The notes: generated from the letters alone by a model not told the origin. A stretch of 64,000 nucleotides of DNA from 54-19 sp038210655 (GCA_038210655.1 JBBQWM010000002.1:1-64000); one strand, 5' to 3'; shown: positions 32,172-41,038, counted from the stretch's first letter. Program-made: numbers and translations.

Positions 32172-35100
32172 TTACATAATCGGGGTCTGCCAGGCCGACT
32201 TTAGCTCCGAAGCCCGAACGCGCAAGACCGTAGCGGTCGAGAGACCCAGGACGGTATATTCGTCGTCGCCCAGGACAATGCCAATCTGTTCACAGACGCA
32301 GCCTTGCATGAGGGTCTCGAACTCGGTGCGGCGCTCTGGCTCGATCTCCACAAGGAAGCGCGAGGGTGTTTCGCTAAAGAGCAGGGCCGCGTTTGTGCGG
32401 TCGGCCTTGCTCCCGGCGTAAGGGACGTGGGTCAGGTCGTAGCGCAATCCGAGACCACCCGCAAAGGCCATCTCAGCCGCAGCGACCGCCAACCCGCCTT
32501 CGGACAGATCGTGGCAACTTCGCACCAGCCCGGCCCGGATCGCTTTGTGGACGGCCCGGAAATAACGCAACGCGGCCCCCGTATCGACCTTTGGCACTTC
32601 ACCCTCAAACTGACCGTGATACTTGGCGTAATACCCGCCACCCAGTTCAGGCCGAGTGCGACCGACGATATAGAGCAAGTTGCCTTCCCTCTTCAAGTCC
32701 ATCGTAACCACTTTCGTCACGTCGTCGATGACGGCTAGGGCCGAGATCAAAAGCGTACCGAGGATCGCGCTGCTTTCGCCGGTCGTCGGGTCACGATACT
32801 CGTTGTTGAGCGAATCCTTGCCGGAGATAAAAGGCAAGCTGAGGGCCAGCGCGTAATCGCGGCAGGCCAACGCAGCGCGGGCCAACTCGCCCAACCGCTC
32901 CGGGACGTTCGGGTTGCCCCAACAAAAATTATCGAGTAGTGCCATCCGGTCGAGACTGGCCCCAACCGCGACCGCATTACGCACCGCCTCGTCCAGGGCG
33001 CACATCGCCATATGATAGGGGTCGAGCAAACCGTAGCGCGGGTTGATCCCGTTGGAGATCACTAGCCCTCGATTTGAGTTAGGTAGCGGCTTGATAACAG
33101 CGGCATCGCCCGGCCCGTCGTTCGCTATACCGACTAGTGGCTTGATGACCGTGCCTCCCAGCACCTCGTGGTCGTAGACACGCACGACCGCCTCTTTGGA
33201 AGCAATCGTTGGGTCGGCCAGAATGCGTTGGAGAATGGTGGCATAACCCTGATAGGGCCGATGGTGTTCGTAATGAGCGCGATTATTTACGAGCCTCGGA
33301 GCGGGAGCCTGCCAGGTTGCTTGCATCCGGCGGCGGGGCAAACCGTGATGCAAAAATTCCATACTAAGCTGACCAACCAAGTGTCCGTCATAAAGCAAAT
33401 TCAATTGACCGTCGCCGGTAAACTCGCCCAGATCAGTCGCCTCAACGTCTTCGATCTGGCATAGCTCCAAAAATTCAGGCAGCTTATCGGGCGCAATCGC
33501 CAGCACCATCCGCTCCTGAGCCTCGCTGACCCAAATTTCCCAGGGTTCCAGTCCGGCATACTTGAGCGGTACCCGAGCCAGTTCGACCCGCACGCCCAAT
33601 TCGGCCCCCATCTCGCCAACTGCCGACGAAAGACCCCCCGCCCCACAATCGGTAATCGCGTTGTAAAGCTGTCGGTCGCGGGCCTTAAGTAGCAAATCAA
33701 GCACTTTCTTTTCTTCAATCGGGTTGCCGATCTGGACGACCGTCGCCAGTCGCGTATCGGATTTTTGGGCTTGGCTGGTGATTTCGCCGCCAAGCTCAAT
33801 CGAGCTAAAGGTCGCCCCGTGAATACCGTCGCGGCCTGTCCGCCCGCCGACCACCACCACCCGGTCGCCGATTGCCGTTTTGTGCGGGTGACTGCCATGC
33901 GGCGCGAGACCGACCGTCCCACAAAAGACCAGTGGGTTAGCTACATATCCCCGGTCGAACAGTACCGCCCCGTTGACGGTCGGGATACCCATCTTATTGC
34001 CGTAATCGCGCACGCCATCCACCACGCCGCGCAACACACGGGCCGGATGCAACACTTCGGGCGGGATAAATTCGGCGGGCGTATCGGGACGGCCCAGACA
34101 AAAGACATCGGTTGCCGCTATCGGCTTGGCCGAAACTGCCATCACATCGCGGATCACCCCGCCCAACCCGGTATTGGCTCCCCCAAAAGGTTCCAACGCG
34201 CTAGGGTGGTTGTGCGTCTCAACTTTGAACGAGACATCGTAGTGCTGATCGAAGTTAATAATCCCGGCGTTATCGACAAAGGCCGAGACAATCCAGCCTT
34301 TTTGTAACTGATGGGTCGGGTCGGCAATATAGGTCTTGAAAAGGCTGTCGATCTCGCGCTGGCTGGTAATATTGCCCTGTGCGTCGCTTTCGGTATAGTC
34401 GATCAAAGCTTTAAAGGTCTTGTGGACACAATGCTCGCTCCAGGTTTGGGCCAGGGTTTCCAGTTCGACATCGGTTGGGTCGCGCCCTTCCTGCCGATAA
34501 TAGTTTTGGATGGCCTGCATTTCTTCCAAATTGAGCGCCAGCAGGCCGGTCTTTGAAATCCGTTCTAACTTGTCATTGTCAGCTTCACGCAAAGCAATCA
34601 AGCGAGCGCTGCCGCTTCCGGCCTGCCCGGTGTTAAACTGAGCTTCGGCGAAACGCTCGAAAGCCGCCGCATCGAACGCGCCCGGCCCGAAGGCCGCAAA
34701 ATCTTGCACCAATTCGTTGACCAACCGGCGGGTAAAGGCGGTTAACTGCTCGGCAGTCGGGTTTTCTGCAAAGTGCAGCGATAGCAAAGAAGCCGTCCGA
34801 ACCCGCTTCAGATTGGGTAATTTCTCGTCCGACCCTGCCGCCAGCACCAGATAACCTTGCCGGGCGCTCTCACCTTCGGCATCGGTTACACCGGGCCGAT
34901 AGGCGGTCACAACCAGGGCCGCTTTGCTCTCTCGGCTCAAGCCTTCAAACAGCGCCTGGATCGGCCCGGCCCGAAAGGTCTGGACAACCGGGTCGCTAAA
35001 AAGAGCTTGTGCGGCTTGCCGCACCGCCTGGTTCGCCTGTTCGGGCGAGGTTTCCGGGTCGAACTGAAGCAAGAACAGTCGGCGGCTTTCCAGTCGGGAA

Positions 35101-35270
35101 GCTACTCCAAAAAAACTAGCAGCTTGTTGGACTAAAAGATCGCTAGATGCGAACGAATTAACAATCTCTCCGGCCTTTGCATCGGGTTCAATAACGCGGG
35201 ATACCGACTCACCTCGGTTAGATGTGGTGTCCGAGGCAATACGAGGCAAAAGCTCCACATAGTAGAGCAT
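32172..35270 (-). CDS. purL: Phosphoribosylformylglycinamidine synthase, PurS-PurL fusion
   Basis: A 1032-residue ATP-dependent FGAM synthase. Residues about 60-200 are PurS-like: FLLQFDPETSPEQANQAVR and the PurS signature YRPGVTDAEGESAR (124-137). Normal bacterial PurL (about 740 residues) begins near 250, with QTWSEHCVHKTF, KVETHNHPSALEPFGGANTG (active-site His) and GGLSSAVGEMGAELG; the second half carries LSEGGLAVAAAEMAF. It works with the separate PurQ. AAGGG lies seven bases before ATG 35270. The fusion explains why no purS gene is found here. Confidence 0.93.
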   Translation of the reverse strand: MLYYVELLPRIASDTTSNRGESVSRVIEPDAKAGEIVNSFASSDLLVQQAASFFGVASRLESRRLFLLQFDPETSPEQANQAVRQAAQALFSDPVVQTFRAGPIQALFEGLSRESKAALVVTAYRPGVTDAEGESARQGYLVLAAGSDEKLPNLKRVRTASLLSLHFAENPTAEQLTAFTRRLVNELVQDFAAFGPGAFDAAAFERFAEAQFNTGQAGSGSARLIALREADNDKLERISKTGLLALNLEEMQAIQNYYRQEGRDPTDVELETLAQTWSEHCVHKTFKALIDYTESDAQGNITSQREIDSLFKTYIADPTHQLQKGWIVSAFVDNAGIINFDQHYDVSFKVETHNHPSALEPFGGANTGLGGVIRDVMAVSAKPIAATDVFCLGRPDTPAEFIPPEVLHPARVLRGVVDGVRDYGNKMGIPTVNGAVLFDRGYVANPLVFCGTVGLAPHGSHPHKTAIGDRVVVVGGRTGRDGIHGATFSSIELGGEITSQAQKSDTRLATVVQIGNPIEEKKVLDLLLKARDRQLYNAITDCGAGGLSSAVGEMGAELGVRVELARVPLKYAGLEPWEIWVSEAQERMVLAIAPDKLPEFLELCQIEDVEATDLGEFTGDGQLNLLYDGHLVGQLSMEFLHHGLPRRRMQATWQAPAPRLVNNRAHYEHHRPYQGYATILQRILADPTIASKEAVVRVYDHEVLGGTVIKPLVGIANDGPGDAAVIKPLPNSNRGLVISNGINPRYGLLDPYHMAMCALDEAVRNAVAVGASLDRMALLDNFCWGNPNVPERLGELARAALACRDYALALSLPFISGKDSLNNEYRDPTTGESSAILGTLLISALAVIDDVTKVVTMDLKREGNLLYIVGRTRPELGGGYYAKYHGQFEGEVPKVDTGAALRYFRAVHKAIRAGLVRSCHDLSEGGLAVAAAEMAFAGGLGLRYDLTHVPYAGSKADRTNAALLFSETPSRFLVEIEPERRTEFETLMQGCVCEQIGIVLGDDEYTVLGLSTATVLRVRASELKSAWQTPIM

Positions 35271-35422
35271 ATCACGACCCTTTCCTGATAACTGTCAGAA
35301 ACGTATCTATCTAACAATGTGTAATTTAAGATAGGCGAGTTTTAACTAGCAACTTATGGCCCTCTATGACCTGGCTTATTTTATTACATTTTGTTTGCAA
35401 GGGCGAATCGGTCTAAGTTCGT

Positions 35423-35480
35423 GGGTGTGCCTCAGTTTTGCACGATTTCAAACCATAAGAACGGGCGACTGTGAAAACCC
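35423..35480. repeat. Dispersed 58-bp repeat, copy A
   Basis: Matches 42085-42142 over the full 58 bp with about ten differences (consensus GGGTGYGCCTCARTTTTG, then CAAACMATAARAACGGGCGAC). Weaker similarity continues downstream in both places (AAAAT...CTCACCCT and TAAGTTCGA-like words). Confidence 0.65.
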
Positions 35481-35503
35481 TACTCCAAATCACTAAAAAT
35501 TAT

Positions 35504-35540
35504 CTCTTAGAAAAATTTCCGCAGGAAATTTTTCTAAGAG
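35504..35540. repeat. Perfect 17-bp hairpin
   Basis: CTCTTAGAAAAATTTCC, loop GCA, then the exact complement. The long, AT-rich perfect stem has no flanking gene start. It could be a transcript-end or cruciform-forming element. Confidence 0.8.
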
Positions 35541-35755
35541 GCTGTCCAAACTCAATTTTGAGGGTGATAGAGCCTCCTGGCATGCAAAAATGATGCTCAC
35601 CCTAAGTTCGACATTGCCCAAAGTTGGGAAGGGGGAACCTAGCGAACCAATTTTGGTATGGGAGAGCCTACCAACCCGCTCTTTTTGCAAATCACTGTAG
35701 GTAAATAGTTTTCTTTTTGCAAAGCATGTTTAATGTTCTGCTAACCAATTTGGGA

Positions 35756-35784
35756 TTGACTTTAGATCGGTTTAGTGCTACTAT
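35756..35784 (+). promoter_or_regulatory. Promoter of structured leader
   Basis: TTGACT (35756-35761), a 17-bp spacer and TACTAT (35779-35784). Predicted transcription start near 35790, where a hairpin begins. Confidence 0.6.
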
Positions 35785-35852
35785 ATAAGGGTATCAAAAG
35801 TTTACTTTTTGATACCTCAAAGAGCAATTGCCGCTCTGAAAGGAGGAACGCT

Positions 35853-35909
35853 ATGTTTCCAAACGTCAAACGGCACGTTTACTTGATGAGATATCAAGTG
35901 GACAGGTGA
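35853..35909 (+). CDS. 18-residue putative leader peptide
   Basis: ATG 35853 to TGA 35909, peptide MFPNVKRHVYLMRYQVDR. It is preceded by AAAGGAGG at ideal spacing, the best ribosome site in this region. The reading frame covers two of the leader hairpins, so ribosome position could change the downstream fold. It has no homology I can name; a leader-peptide role is inference. Confidence 0.5.
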   Translation: MFPNVKRHVYLMRYQVDR

Positions 35910-35993
35910 GAGCTTTTTGGATAAATTGTCGGCCAGGGTTCGCCCGAAGGTGGCAAGCTTCCGAAAAGGGGCTGTAACAAGTCCATAAGATAA

Positions 35994-36026
35994 AGCCCCG
36001 TAGGCCGAGAGGTCAGCGGGGTTTTT
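35994..36026 (+). terminator. Intrinsic terminator of the leader
   Basis: A GC-rich stem GCCCCG / CGGGG(T) with an inner GGCC-gaga-GGTC helix, followed by TTTTT. It lies 31 bases ahead of the next gene. Confidence 0.75.
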
Positions 36027-36056
36027 CCATTTTGCACATGAATTACGGGATGAGAG

Positions 36057-36473
36057 ATGCGAGAACTGGAATTTTTGATAAATCTGATAAACCGGCTACC
36101 CGAATTGGAATTGGAAATCAATTGTACCTTTTTGGTCGGCGGACGGGTAATCGAGGGCGAGTTGATCCCGGCGCGGGTCTACTATCGGCTGTTGTCGGAA
36201 CGCCTTCAACGTACTGGCCCTTATAGCGACGAGTCGGCCCGCACGATTGTCGGAGCGATGGTCAATATTTTCGATAATTTTGCCGGTATTTCGATTAATA
36301 TCGTCAATCCGCGTGAAACGCCTTCCCTAAACGACGAAGATTATACCGAGATTTATCTTCAGCGGGCTGTATTACGCAATGATCGGGATGGCGATCAACA
36401 ACTTGGCCTGTTCCACCTGCGACCCCTGGCAGTGCAGGGTTTCCGGCTTGGTTCCAGCCGTTCGCTACGGTAA
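36057..36473 (+). CDS. GvpU-like gas-vesicle accessory protein (tentative)
   Basis: A 138-residue soluble protein. The pattern LEINCTFLVGGRVIEGELIPARVYYRLLSERL near the N-terminus (given only as a pointer; key parts VGGRVIEGELI and YYRLLSE) followed by C-terminal YLQRAVLRND and GFRLGS resembles GvpU of Bacillus gas-vesicle clusters. No other gvp gene is in the window, so the name is weak. ATG 36057 has only GGGATGAG upstream. Its expression would depend on read-through of the attenuator just before it. Confidence 0.45.
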   Translation: MRELEFLINLINRLPELELEINCTFLVGGRVIEGELIPARVYYRLLSERLQRTGPYSDESARTIVGAMVNIFDNFAGISINIVNPRETPSLNDEDYTEIYLQRAVLRNDRDGDQQLGLFHLRPLAVQGFRLGSSRSLR

Positions 36474-36525
36474 TAGACCCGTCCATAGACCGGTTTATCC
36501 CGGTTAATTTTACGAAAGCAACAGC

Positions 36526-36813
36526 ATGAGCGGAGAGCAGAAGCGGCGAAAAGGGCGGGGCAGTCGAGCCGTGATCCGGGCCAGCGAGATTGGGGCTTAC
36601 GTTTATTGTCGCCGAGCCTGGTGGCTCAAACGGGTCGCCGAATACGAGCAGCAAGGCCGCACCGAAGTACTCGAAGCGGGTGTTAGCGCCCACGCCCGCC
36701 ATGGCCGAACGGTTCGTCGCAGCCAATGGCAACGCCAAATAGCGTTGGGTTTATTCGTAGGAGGGTTACTCTTGATCGGGCTGGCCGGTTTTAGCCTCCT
36801 GATCCTTAAATAA
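36526..36813 (+). CDS. Small membrane protein with Cas4-like YCxRxWW motif
   Basis: A 95-residue protein. A basic N-terminus is followed by VIRASEIGAYVYCRRAWWLKR, which reads like the first helix of Cas4/PD-(D/E)XK proteins (SASELxxYxYCPRxWWL), but the nuclease core is absent. The C-terminus is a single membrane helix (IALGLFVGGLLLIGLAGFSL). Similar short proteins with this motif plus a membrane anchor occur in Chloroflexota and archaea, as far as I recall; the function is unknown. There are no CRISPR genes nearby. Confidence 0.5.
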   Translation: MSGEQKRRKGRGSRAVIRASEIGAYVYCRRAWWLKRVAEYEQQGRTEVLEAGVSAHARHGRTVRRSQWQRQIALGLFVGGLLLIGLAGFSLLILK

Positions 36814-36882
36814 AAGGAGATAAACCGTAAATTCTTGCTATCTGTTAGCTTTATCGTAATGTTGAGTTGCTACAATGTACTC

Positions 36883-36911
36883 TTAACAAGTTAATATTGA
36901 CAGGCTATAAT
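36883..36911 (+). promoter_or_regulatory. Promoter for the 95-residue TPR-like gene
   Basis: TTAACA (36883-36888), a 17-bp spacer and perfect TATAAT (36906-36911), 70 bp ahead of the start codon. Confidence 0.65.
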
Positions 36912-36981
36912 ATCTATAGATGGGTTATGGGACTTATCTCAACGTCGAACTATTCAATTTACTAACAAGGAGCCACCAACC

Positions 36982-37269
36982 ATGAACCTGACCGAATACA
37001 AAACTTTTAAAGAGGCTATTACGCTGGCCCGGGCCGGGCAAAAAGAAAGAGCCTATCAGGACTTCAAAGCTCTGCACGCTCATGCCGCCGAGAATGTTGA
37101 ATTGCTGATTTGGACCGCTTATACTACCCCCGATCTACAAGAAGCGGCTCTTTTTATCGCCAGTGCCGCTTTGCTCGAACCAGGCAATGATGATGTTGTT
37201 CATGCCCAGCGCTGGTTGGTAGCCCAAAAAACTGCCAGAGGTTTATCGGCTATGCTTGCTCAGGGCTAA
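36982..37269 (+). CDS. Small TPR-like helical protein, unknown
   Basis: A 95-residue all-helical soluble protein. The pairs AITLARAGQKERAYQDFKAL and ENVELLIWTAYTTPDLQEAALFIASAALLEPGN have tetratricopeptide-repeat spacing (two repeats). AAGGAG precedes ATG 36982; there is a strong promoter upstream and a terminator directly downstream, so it is a single-gene unit with good expression signals. Function unknown. Confidence 0.65.
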   Translation: MNLTEYKTFKEAITLARAGQKERAYQDFKALHAHAAENVELLIWTAYTTPDLQEAALFIASAALLEPGNDDVVHAQRWLVAQKTARGLSAMLAQG

Positions 37270-37300
37270 TCTACCCTATTTTATCCCAAATTCTACTTTT

Positions 37301-37333
37301 AAGGAGCAAGTCCGGCGTGGACTTGCTCCTTTT
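37301..37333 (+). terminator. Intrinsic terminator
   Basis: AAGGAGCAAGTCC / GGACTTGCTCCTT, a 13-bp perfect stem with a 5-nt loop ending in TTTT, 32 bases after the TPR-like gene. Confidence 0.85.
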
Positions 37334-37427
37334 GGCAATGTTATAATAGACTATCTTTTCTTCGTTAAATTGCGAAGAAGATATTTATTTCAACCCAGGT
37401 GGCTAACCGCAAAGGTAGGAAGAGGGC

Positions 37428-38423
37428 GTGATGGCTTTGACTAATAGTGAGAAATCATATATAAGCGAGAAGTTTGTTAAATGGAAGCTGGGCAAGATAC
37501 ATTATTGGGAGTCGTTACCTGTCAACAACCCCGAAAGCGATGCTAAACCAGCCCTTTTGATGATCCACGGCTACGGCGCGATGCTCGAACATTGGCGGCA
37601 GACTTTCGCCGGTTTGCACGGGCAGTACCGGTTATATGCTTTTGACTTGCTTGGTTTTGGTGGTAGCGACAAGCCGAACGGTAATCAGGTGCGTTATAGC
37701 GCTCAGTTATGGGCCAAACAGGTCTTCGACTTTCTTCAGTATAAAAACGAGGACAAGGTTATTATCGTCGGTCATTCGATGGGTGGAATGGTCGCGCTGG
37801 AATATGCTCGGCTGCATCCCGAAAAGGTAGCCGGATTATCCCTGATTGATAGTGCCGGGTTGCCCGATCAGGGTCAGGCCGAAGTTGAAGCGGCCCGCTC
37901 TGGGAATCGCAGTTCCAATCGGATCGACATCAGTGGCCTGACTTATAATCTGATCAAAACCCGCTTTATAGGCGAAACAATGGCGGCGGTCCTGACCTTG
38001 CCGAACCAATGGGCGATTCGTCGTTTTTTGCAAAACGCCTATTACGACAAAAATAAAGTTACGCCCCAATTGGTTGAGCAGTTTCTCCAACCGTTTCGCA
38101 CGCCAGGGGTAGCCAGTTCGTATCTGGCAATTACCCGCAACTTTGCCGATTTCCAGCTATCGCTCAAGCCGGGCGACATCAAGGGGCCAGTCCAGATTAT
38201 TTGGGGCGAACACGACCGCATGATGCCGCCTGCTAATATGTTGCCACGCTGGAAACGGTTGATCCCCCAGGCCGAAACCCATCGCATTCCCGATGCGGCC
38301 CACTGCCCGATGGACGAACGCCCTGATCTGGTGAACCCTCGACTGGTACGTTTTGTCGAGCAGGTTGCGGCAGGAAGCTGGCAACCCGCCGCTCAAACCG
38401 AGGGGCAGGAGCTTAGCGCATGA
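37428..38423 (+). CDS. Alpha/beta hydrolase
   Basis: About 330 residues. Motifs: oxyanion-hole LLMIHGYGAMLEHWR, nucleophile elbow GHSMGGMVALEYA (Ser), acid in IIWGEHDRMMP and His near RIPDAAHCPMDERP. Closest in layout to the meta-cleavage/epoxide hydrolase-like hydrolases; the substrate is unknown. GTG 37428 is followed immediately by ATG 37431, and either may be used after AGGAAGAGGG. An extended -10 (TGTTATAAT) lies at 37339-37347. Next to it are exporter genes. Confidence 0.87.
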   Translation: MMALTNSEKSYISEKFVKWKLGKIHYWESLPVNNPESDAKPALLMIHGYGAMLEHWRQTFAGLHGQYRLYAFDLLGFGGSDKPNGNQVRYSAQLWAKQVFDFLQYKNEDKVIIVGHSMGGMVALEYARLHPEKVAGLSLIDSAGLPDQGQAEVEAARSGNRSSNRIDISGLTYNLIKTRFIGETMAAVLTLPNQWAIRRFLQNAYYDKNKVTPQLVEQFLQPFRTPGVASSYLAITRNFADFQLSLKPGDIKGPVQIIWGEHDRMMPPANMLPRWKRLIPQAETHRIPDAAHCPMDERPDLVNPRLVRFVEQVAAGSWQPAAQTEGQELSA

Positions 38424-38542
38424 TAGGCCTATCTTTCATAGGTAGTGACTTATCAACCGGGCGGGTAAGAATTGGCAACCACCCGCCCCGCTTCTATTTT
38501 GTAGAAGGGTCAGCCTCGCCTGACATGGACGGGTAGCCGGGT

Positions 38543-39595
38543 ATGCAAATTTCGCAATCCGGCCCGACTTCTGCTCTAGCCCAGCCCAGCCTTAGCCCGG
38601 TCTATCGGATCGAGGGGCTGACCAAACGCTATGGCAAGGGTAAGGCCCTCCGAGAAGCTAAACCGGCTAACTTCGAGATTAACCTGGATATTTTTCCGGG
38701 CGAAGTTTTTGGGTTGCTCGGTAGTAATGGAGCCGGAAAAAGCACCTTGATCCGTCAGATGGTCAACCTGACCGCCCCGACCGCCGGGCGTATCTTGTTG
38801 ATGGGTCTTGATATTGCTCGTCACGCCGAAGCAGTTACCCGCTATGTCGCCTATATGCCCCAAAAACCCCATGCTCTACTAGATTTGACGGCCCAGGAAG
38901 CGATTTATTATACCGGTCATATGCGCGGTATGAGCCGCCCGTTGGCCCGGAGTGAAGCAATCCGCCTGGTAGAAGAGTGGGGGTTGGGGGAGGTGCGCCA
39001 TAAAGCGGTACGCCATCTTTCGGGCGGGCAGCACCGTCTGGTCAATTTGGCGACGACCCTGATCGGGAAGCTGCCCGTTTTGATTTTGGATGAACCAACC
39101 AACGAACTCGACCCGGCCTTTCGTCGGCAGGTCTGGGAGCGCCTGGTCGAGATCAACGAGCGCGAGGGCAGCACGATTATCCTGGTGACACACAACGTCC
39201 AGGAAGCCGAACGAGTGATCCAGCGGGTCGCTATTATGAATGACGCTCGGATCGTTGGGTTGGGCCGGGTGAGCGAACTAAAGGCGCGTTTGGATCAAAG
39301 CGTCGGGTTGGAGCTTTTCTTGCGGCCCGAAACCGCCGCCGAAGCCGAAGCGATCCTCCAAAACCTGCCCCAAACCCGCCGGGTACGTTCGCACGAATGG
39401 AGCGTGCTGGTCTCGCGGCAGGGTGGAGAGGAAGCGATCCACCATATTCTAAGCCAGGTACGCCTTGACCGCCTGGAAGATTTCCGGGTTCACACCGCCA
39501 GTCTCGAAGATGTCTACATGGAACTGACCGGACATGCTATTATTACAGAAGAAGAAAGTGCTAAAGAGAAAGAAGGCAGTACCAAGCCGATCTAA
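38543..39595 (+). CDS. ABC-2-type exporter ATP-binding protein
   Basis: A 350-residue ABC ATPase: Walker A GSNGAGKSTLI (about 62-72), signature LSGGQHRLVNLATTL, Walker B VLILDEPTNELDP, H-loop ILVTHNVQEAE. The C-terminal ~100 residues match the DUF4162-like regulatory tail of drug and antibiotic exporters. It should energise the ABC-2 permease at 40208-40984, with one unknown gene between. The first ~15 residues are low-complexity, so the start could lie slightly downstream. Confidence 0.88.
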   Translation: MQISQSGPTSALAQPSLSPVYRIEGLTKRYGKGKALREAKPANFEINLDIFPGEVFGLLGSNGAGKSTLIRQMVNLTAPTAGRILLMGLDIARHAEAVTRYVAYMPQKPHALLDLTAQEAIYYTGHMRGMSRPLARSEAIRLVEEWGLGEVRHKAVRHLSGGQHRLVNLATTLIGKLPVLILDEPTNELDPAFRRQVWERLVEINEREGSTIILVTHNVQEAERVIQRVAIMNDARIVGLGRVSELKARLDQSVGLELFLRPETAAEAEAILQNLPQTRRVRSHEWSVLVSRQGGEEAIHHILSQVRLDRLEDFRVHTASLEDVYMELTGHAIITEEESAKEKEGSTKPI

Positions 39596-39638
39596 TTTTG
39601 TTGTGTTGCACTCTTCGCAAAATAGGAGCATTTAAGTT

Positions 39639-40136
39639 ATGGGTTGGAAGGTGGTCGAACCTAAAATAAGCCGAGAAAGGACTTTCAAAGCGCGGGCAAC
39701 CCAGGAGCGCGATTGGAATCAGAAGTATGGCGAAGGTAAATGGTTGGTCGGGTATATCATTGACGGCGAGTTTGTCAGCGAGGAAGATGCCCTTGAGTCG
39801 GTCTACTATCGGAGCTATGAAGTCCATTTTCAGGCTAACCCTGGTGAGTTGCAGGAGCTAATAAAACTGGCTAACAACTTGCGAAACCCCCACGCCGAGG
39901 CTACCACCGCGATTGATTTACAGGTTCCGATCATCATGAGCTATTTGCAGCGCCATAGTTTAGTGCTGATGGGCTATGAAACGGTGGATATAGGCTCCTG
40001 GCAGGGGCAGGCTTCGCATTCGATCAGCTTGCGTTTAAGCCCTTCCCAGATCAAGTACGCCGATAAACCTGAAATGACCCTGGAAGAATTTTGGCTAGAC
40101 CGCAAAAGTCTGGCAGTTTGGGAAAAGGAACAATAA
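39639..40136 (+). CDS. Unknown soluble protein inside exporter operon
   Basis: A 165-residue protein without signal peptide or membrane span; not recognised. The N-terminal third is rich in charged and aromatic residues (RATQERDWNQKYGEGKW), and the centre has a leucine-rich helix (ELQELIKLANNLRNPHAEA). AGGAG precedes ATG 39639. Its place between the ATPase and permease genes suggests an accessory role in the exporter. Confidence 0.6.
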   Translation: MGWKVVEPKISRERTFKARATQERDWNQKYGEGKWLVGYIIDGEFVSEEDALESVYYRSYEVHFQANPGELQELIKLANNLRNPHAEATTAIDLQVPIIMSYLQRHSLVLMGYETVDIGSWQGQASHSISLRLSPSQIKYADKPEMTLEEFWLDRKSLAVWEKEQ

Positions 40137-40207
40137 AATAAAAGCCTTGAGCAATCGGCCTGCTTTTGAGGCTGTATTTCACAAATCTTTAGGTTGAATA
40201 TCACTAT

Positions 40208-40984
40208 ATGAGTACCGTTATAACGGAAGAGAAAATTGAGCTTCGCAAACTAAGTTGGCTGCAAGTCTTTTGGGATTTGTTATTTATCCAATTGGCGAAC
40301 TGGCGGTGGGCCTGGGCTCCTACCGTTATCAACGGACTATTAGTTCCACTGACGGCCCTTTTTTTCCTCAAGGCGGCGGCAGGCGATAGCGCTGCCTCGA
40401 ACGAGTTTTTGGTTAGTGGCAATATCATTATCTCGCTGATCTTTACTACGATGTACGGGACGAGCGCCCGGTTTGCTTTTATGCGGACTTTTGGTGTGCT
40501 GGATTATTACGCGACGTTGCCGGTCTCGAAGATTTTGCTGGTGCTGGCGGTCAACGGCGGCTTTTTGCTCTTAACTTTGCCGAGCGCCCTTTTGACGATC
40601 TTGATCGCCCAACTCTTAGGTCTGAAATTTAGCCTCAACATTTTCTTTTTCCTGATCGTACCACTGGCTTCTTTCTCGCTTTCGGCGGTCGGCGCTTTTG
40701 TAGGCGTAGCCGCCCCCAATTTCGATACAGCCAACACGATTACCGCTATCTTACAATTTGCTTTTATGGGTTGCGGGCCGGTCCTTATCCCTGCCGAAAG
40801 GCTGCCCGACTTTCTTAATATCATAGGCCACTTTTTACCCAGCACTTATGCCGCCGACGCTTTACGCCGCAGCCTGAGCAACAACTTTGATCTGACTTTT
40901 GTTCTCGATCTGACCTTTTTAGTAATGTTCGATCTGCTGGCAATGCTCTTTGTAGCTCGTAAGATGGAGTGGCGGCGTAATTAA
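40208..40984 (+). CDS. ABC-2 type transporter permease
   Basis: A 258-residue membrane protein with six predicted helices. The ABC-2 hallmarks are a cytoplasmic N-terminus, RTFGVLDYYATLPVSK (coupling helix region), and the C-terminal signature NIIGHFLPSTYAADALRRSL. It should form the export channel with the ATPase at 38543-39595. The cargo is unknown. Confidence 0.87.
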   Translation: MSTVITEEKIELRKLSWLQVFWDLLFIQLANWRWAWAPTVINGLLVPLTALFFLKAAAGDSAASNEFLVSGNIIISLIFTTMYGTSARFAFMRTFGVLDYYATLPVSKILLVLAVNGGFLLLTLPSALLTILIAQLLGLKFSLNIFFFLIVPLASFSLSAVGAFVGVAAPNFDTANTITAILQFAFMGCGPVLIPAERLPDFLNIIGHFLPSTYAADALRRSLSNNFDLTFVLDLTFLVMFDLLAMLFVARKMEWRRN

Positions 40985-40993
40985 TGTTATAAT
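40985..40993 (+). promoter_or_regulatory. Extended -10 element
   Basis: TGTTATAAT (40985-40993), 45 bp ahead of the APH-like gene, just after the permease stop. No clear -35. Confidence 0.4.
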
Positions 40994-41038
40994 TCATGTT
41001 GTAAATTTATCTGTTAGAAATCCATTATAGCAAAACCA

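Larger units (their letters stand above)
35790..36026 (+). promoter_or_regulatory. Attenuator-like structured 5' leader
   Basis: Successive hairpins: GGTATCAAAAG / CTTTTTGATACC (35790-35816); AGAGC / GCTCT; AAACGT / ACGTTT; ACTTGAT / ATCAAGT; then GGGGCT (35968-35973) that can pair with AGCCCC (35994-35999). The same AGCCCC(G) also forms the terminator CCCCG-ta-GGCC-gaga-GGTC-ag-CGGGG-TTTTT (35995-36026). The two are mutually exclusive, as antiterminator and terminator. An 18-codon ORF with a strong ribosome site lies inside. No known riboswitch family was recognised; ribosome-mediated attenuation is the simplest reading. Confidence 0.55.
35271..36056. other. Long intergenic region with repeat, hairpin and attenuator-like leader
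   Basis: Contains a dispersed repeat (35423-35480), a 17-bp perfect hairpin (35504-35540) and a promoter-driven structured leader (35756-36026). No long gene is supported. Confidence 0.6.

Noticed and set aside
36057..36473. Full gas-vesicle cluster
   Set aside because: Only a GvpU-like protein is suggested; no GvpA, GvpN, GvpF/L or GvpK homologue is nearby.
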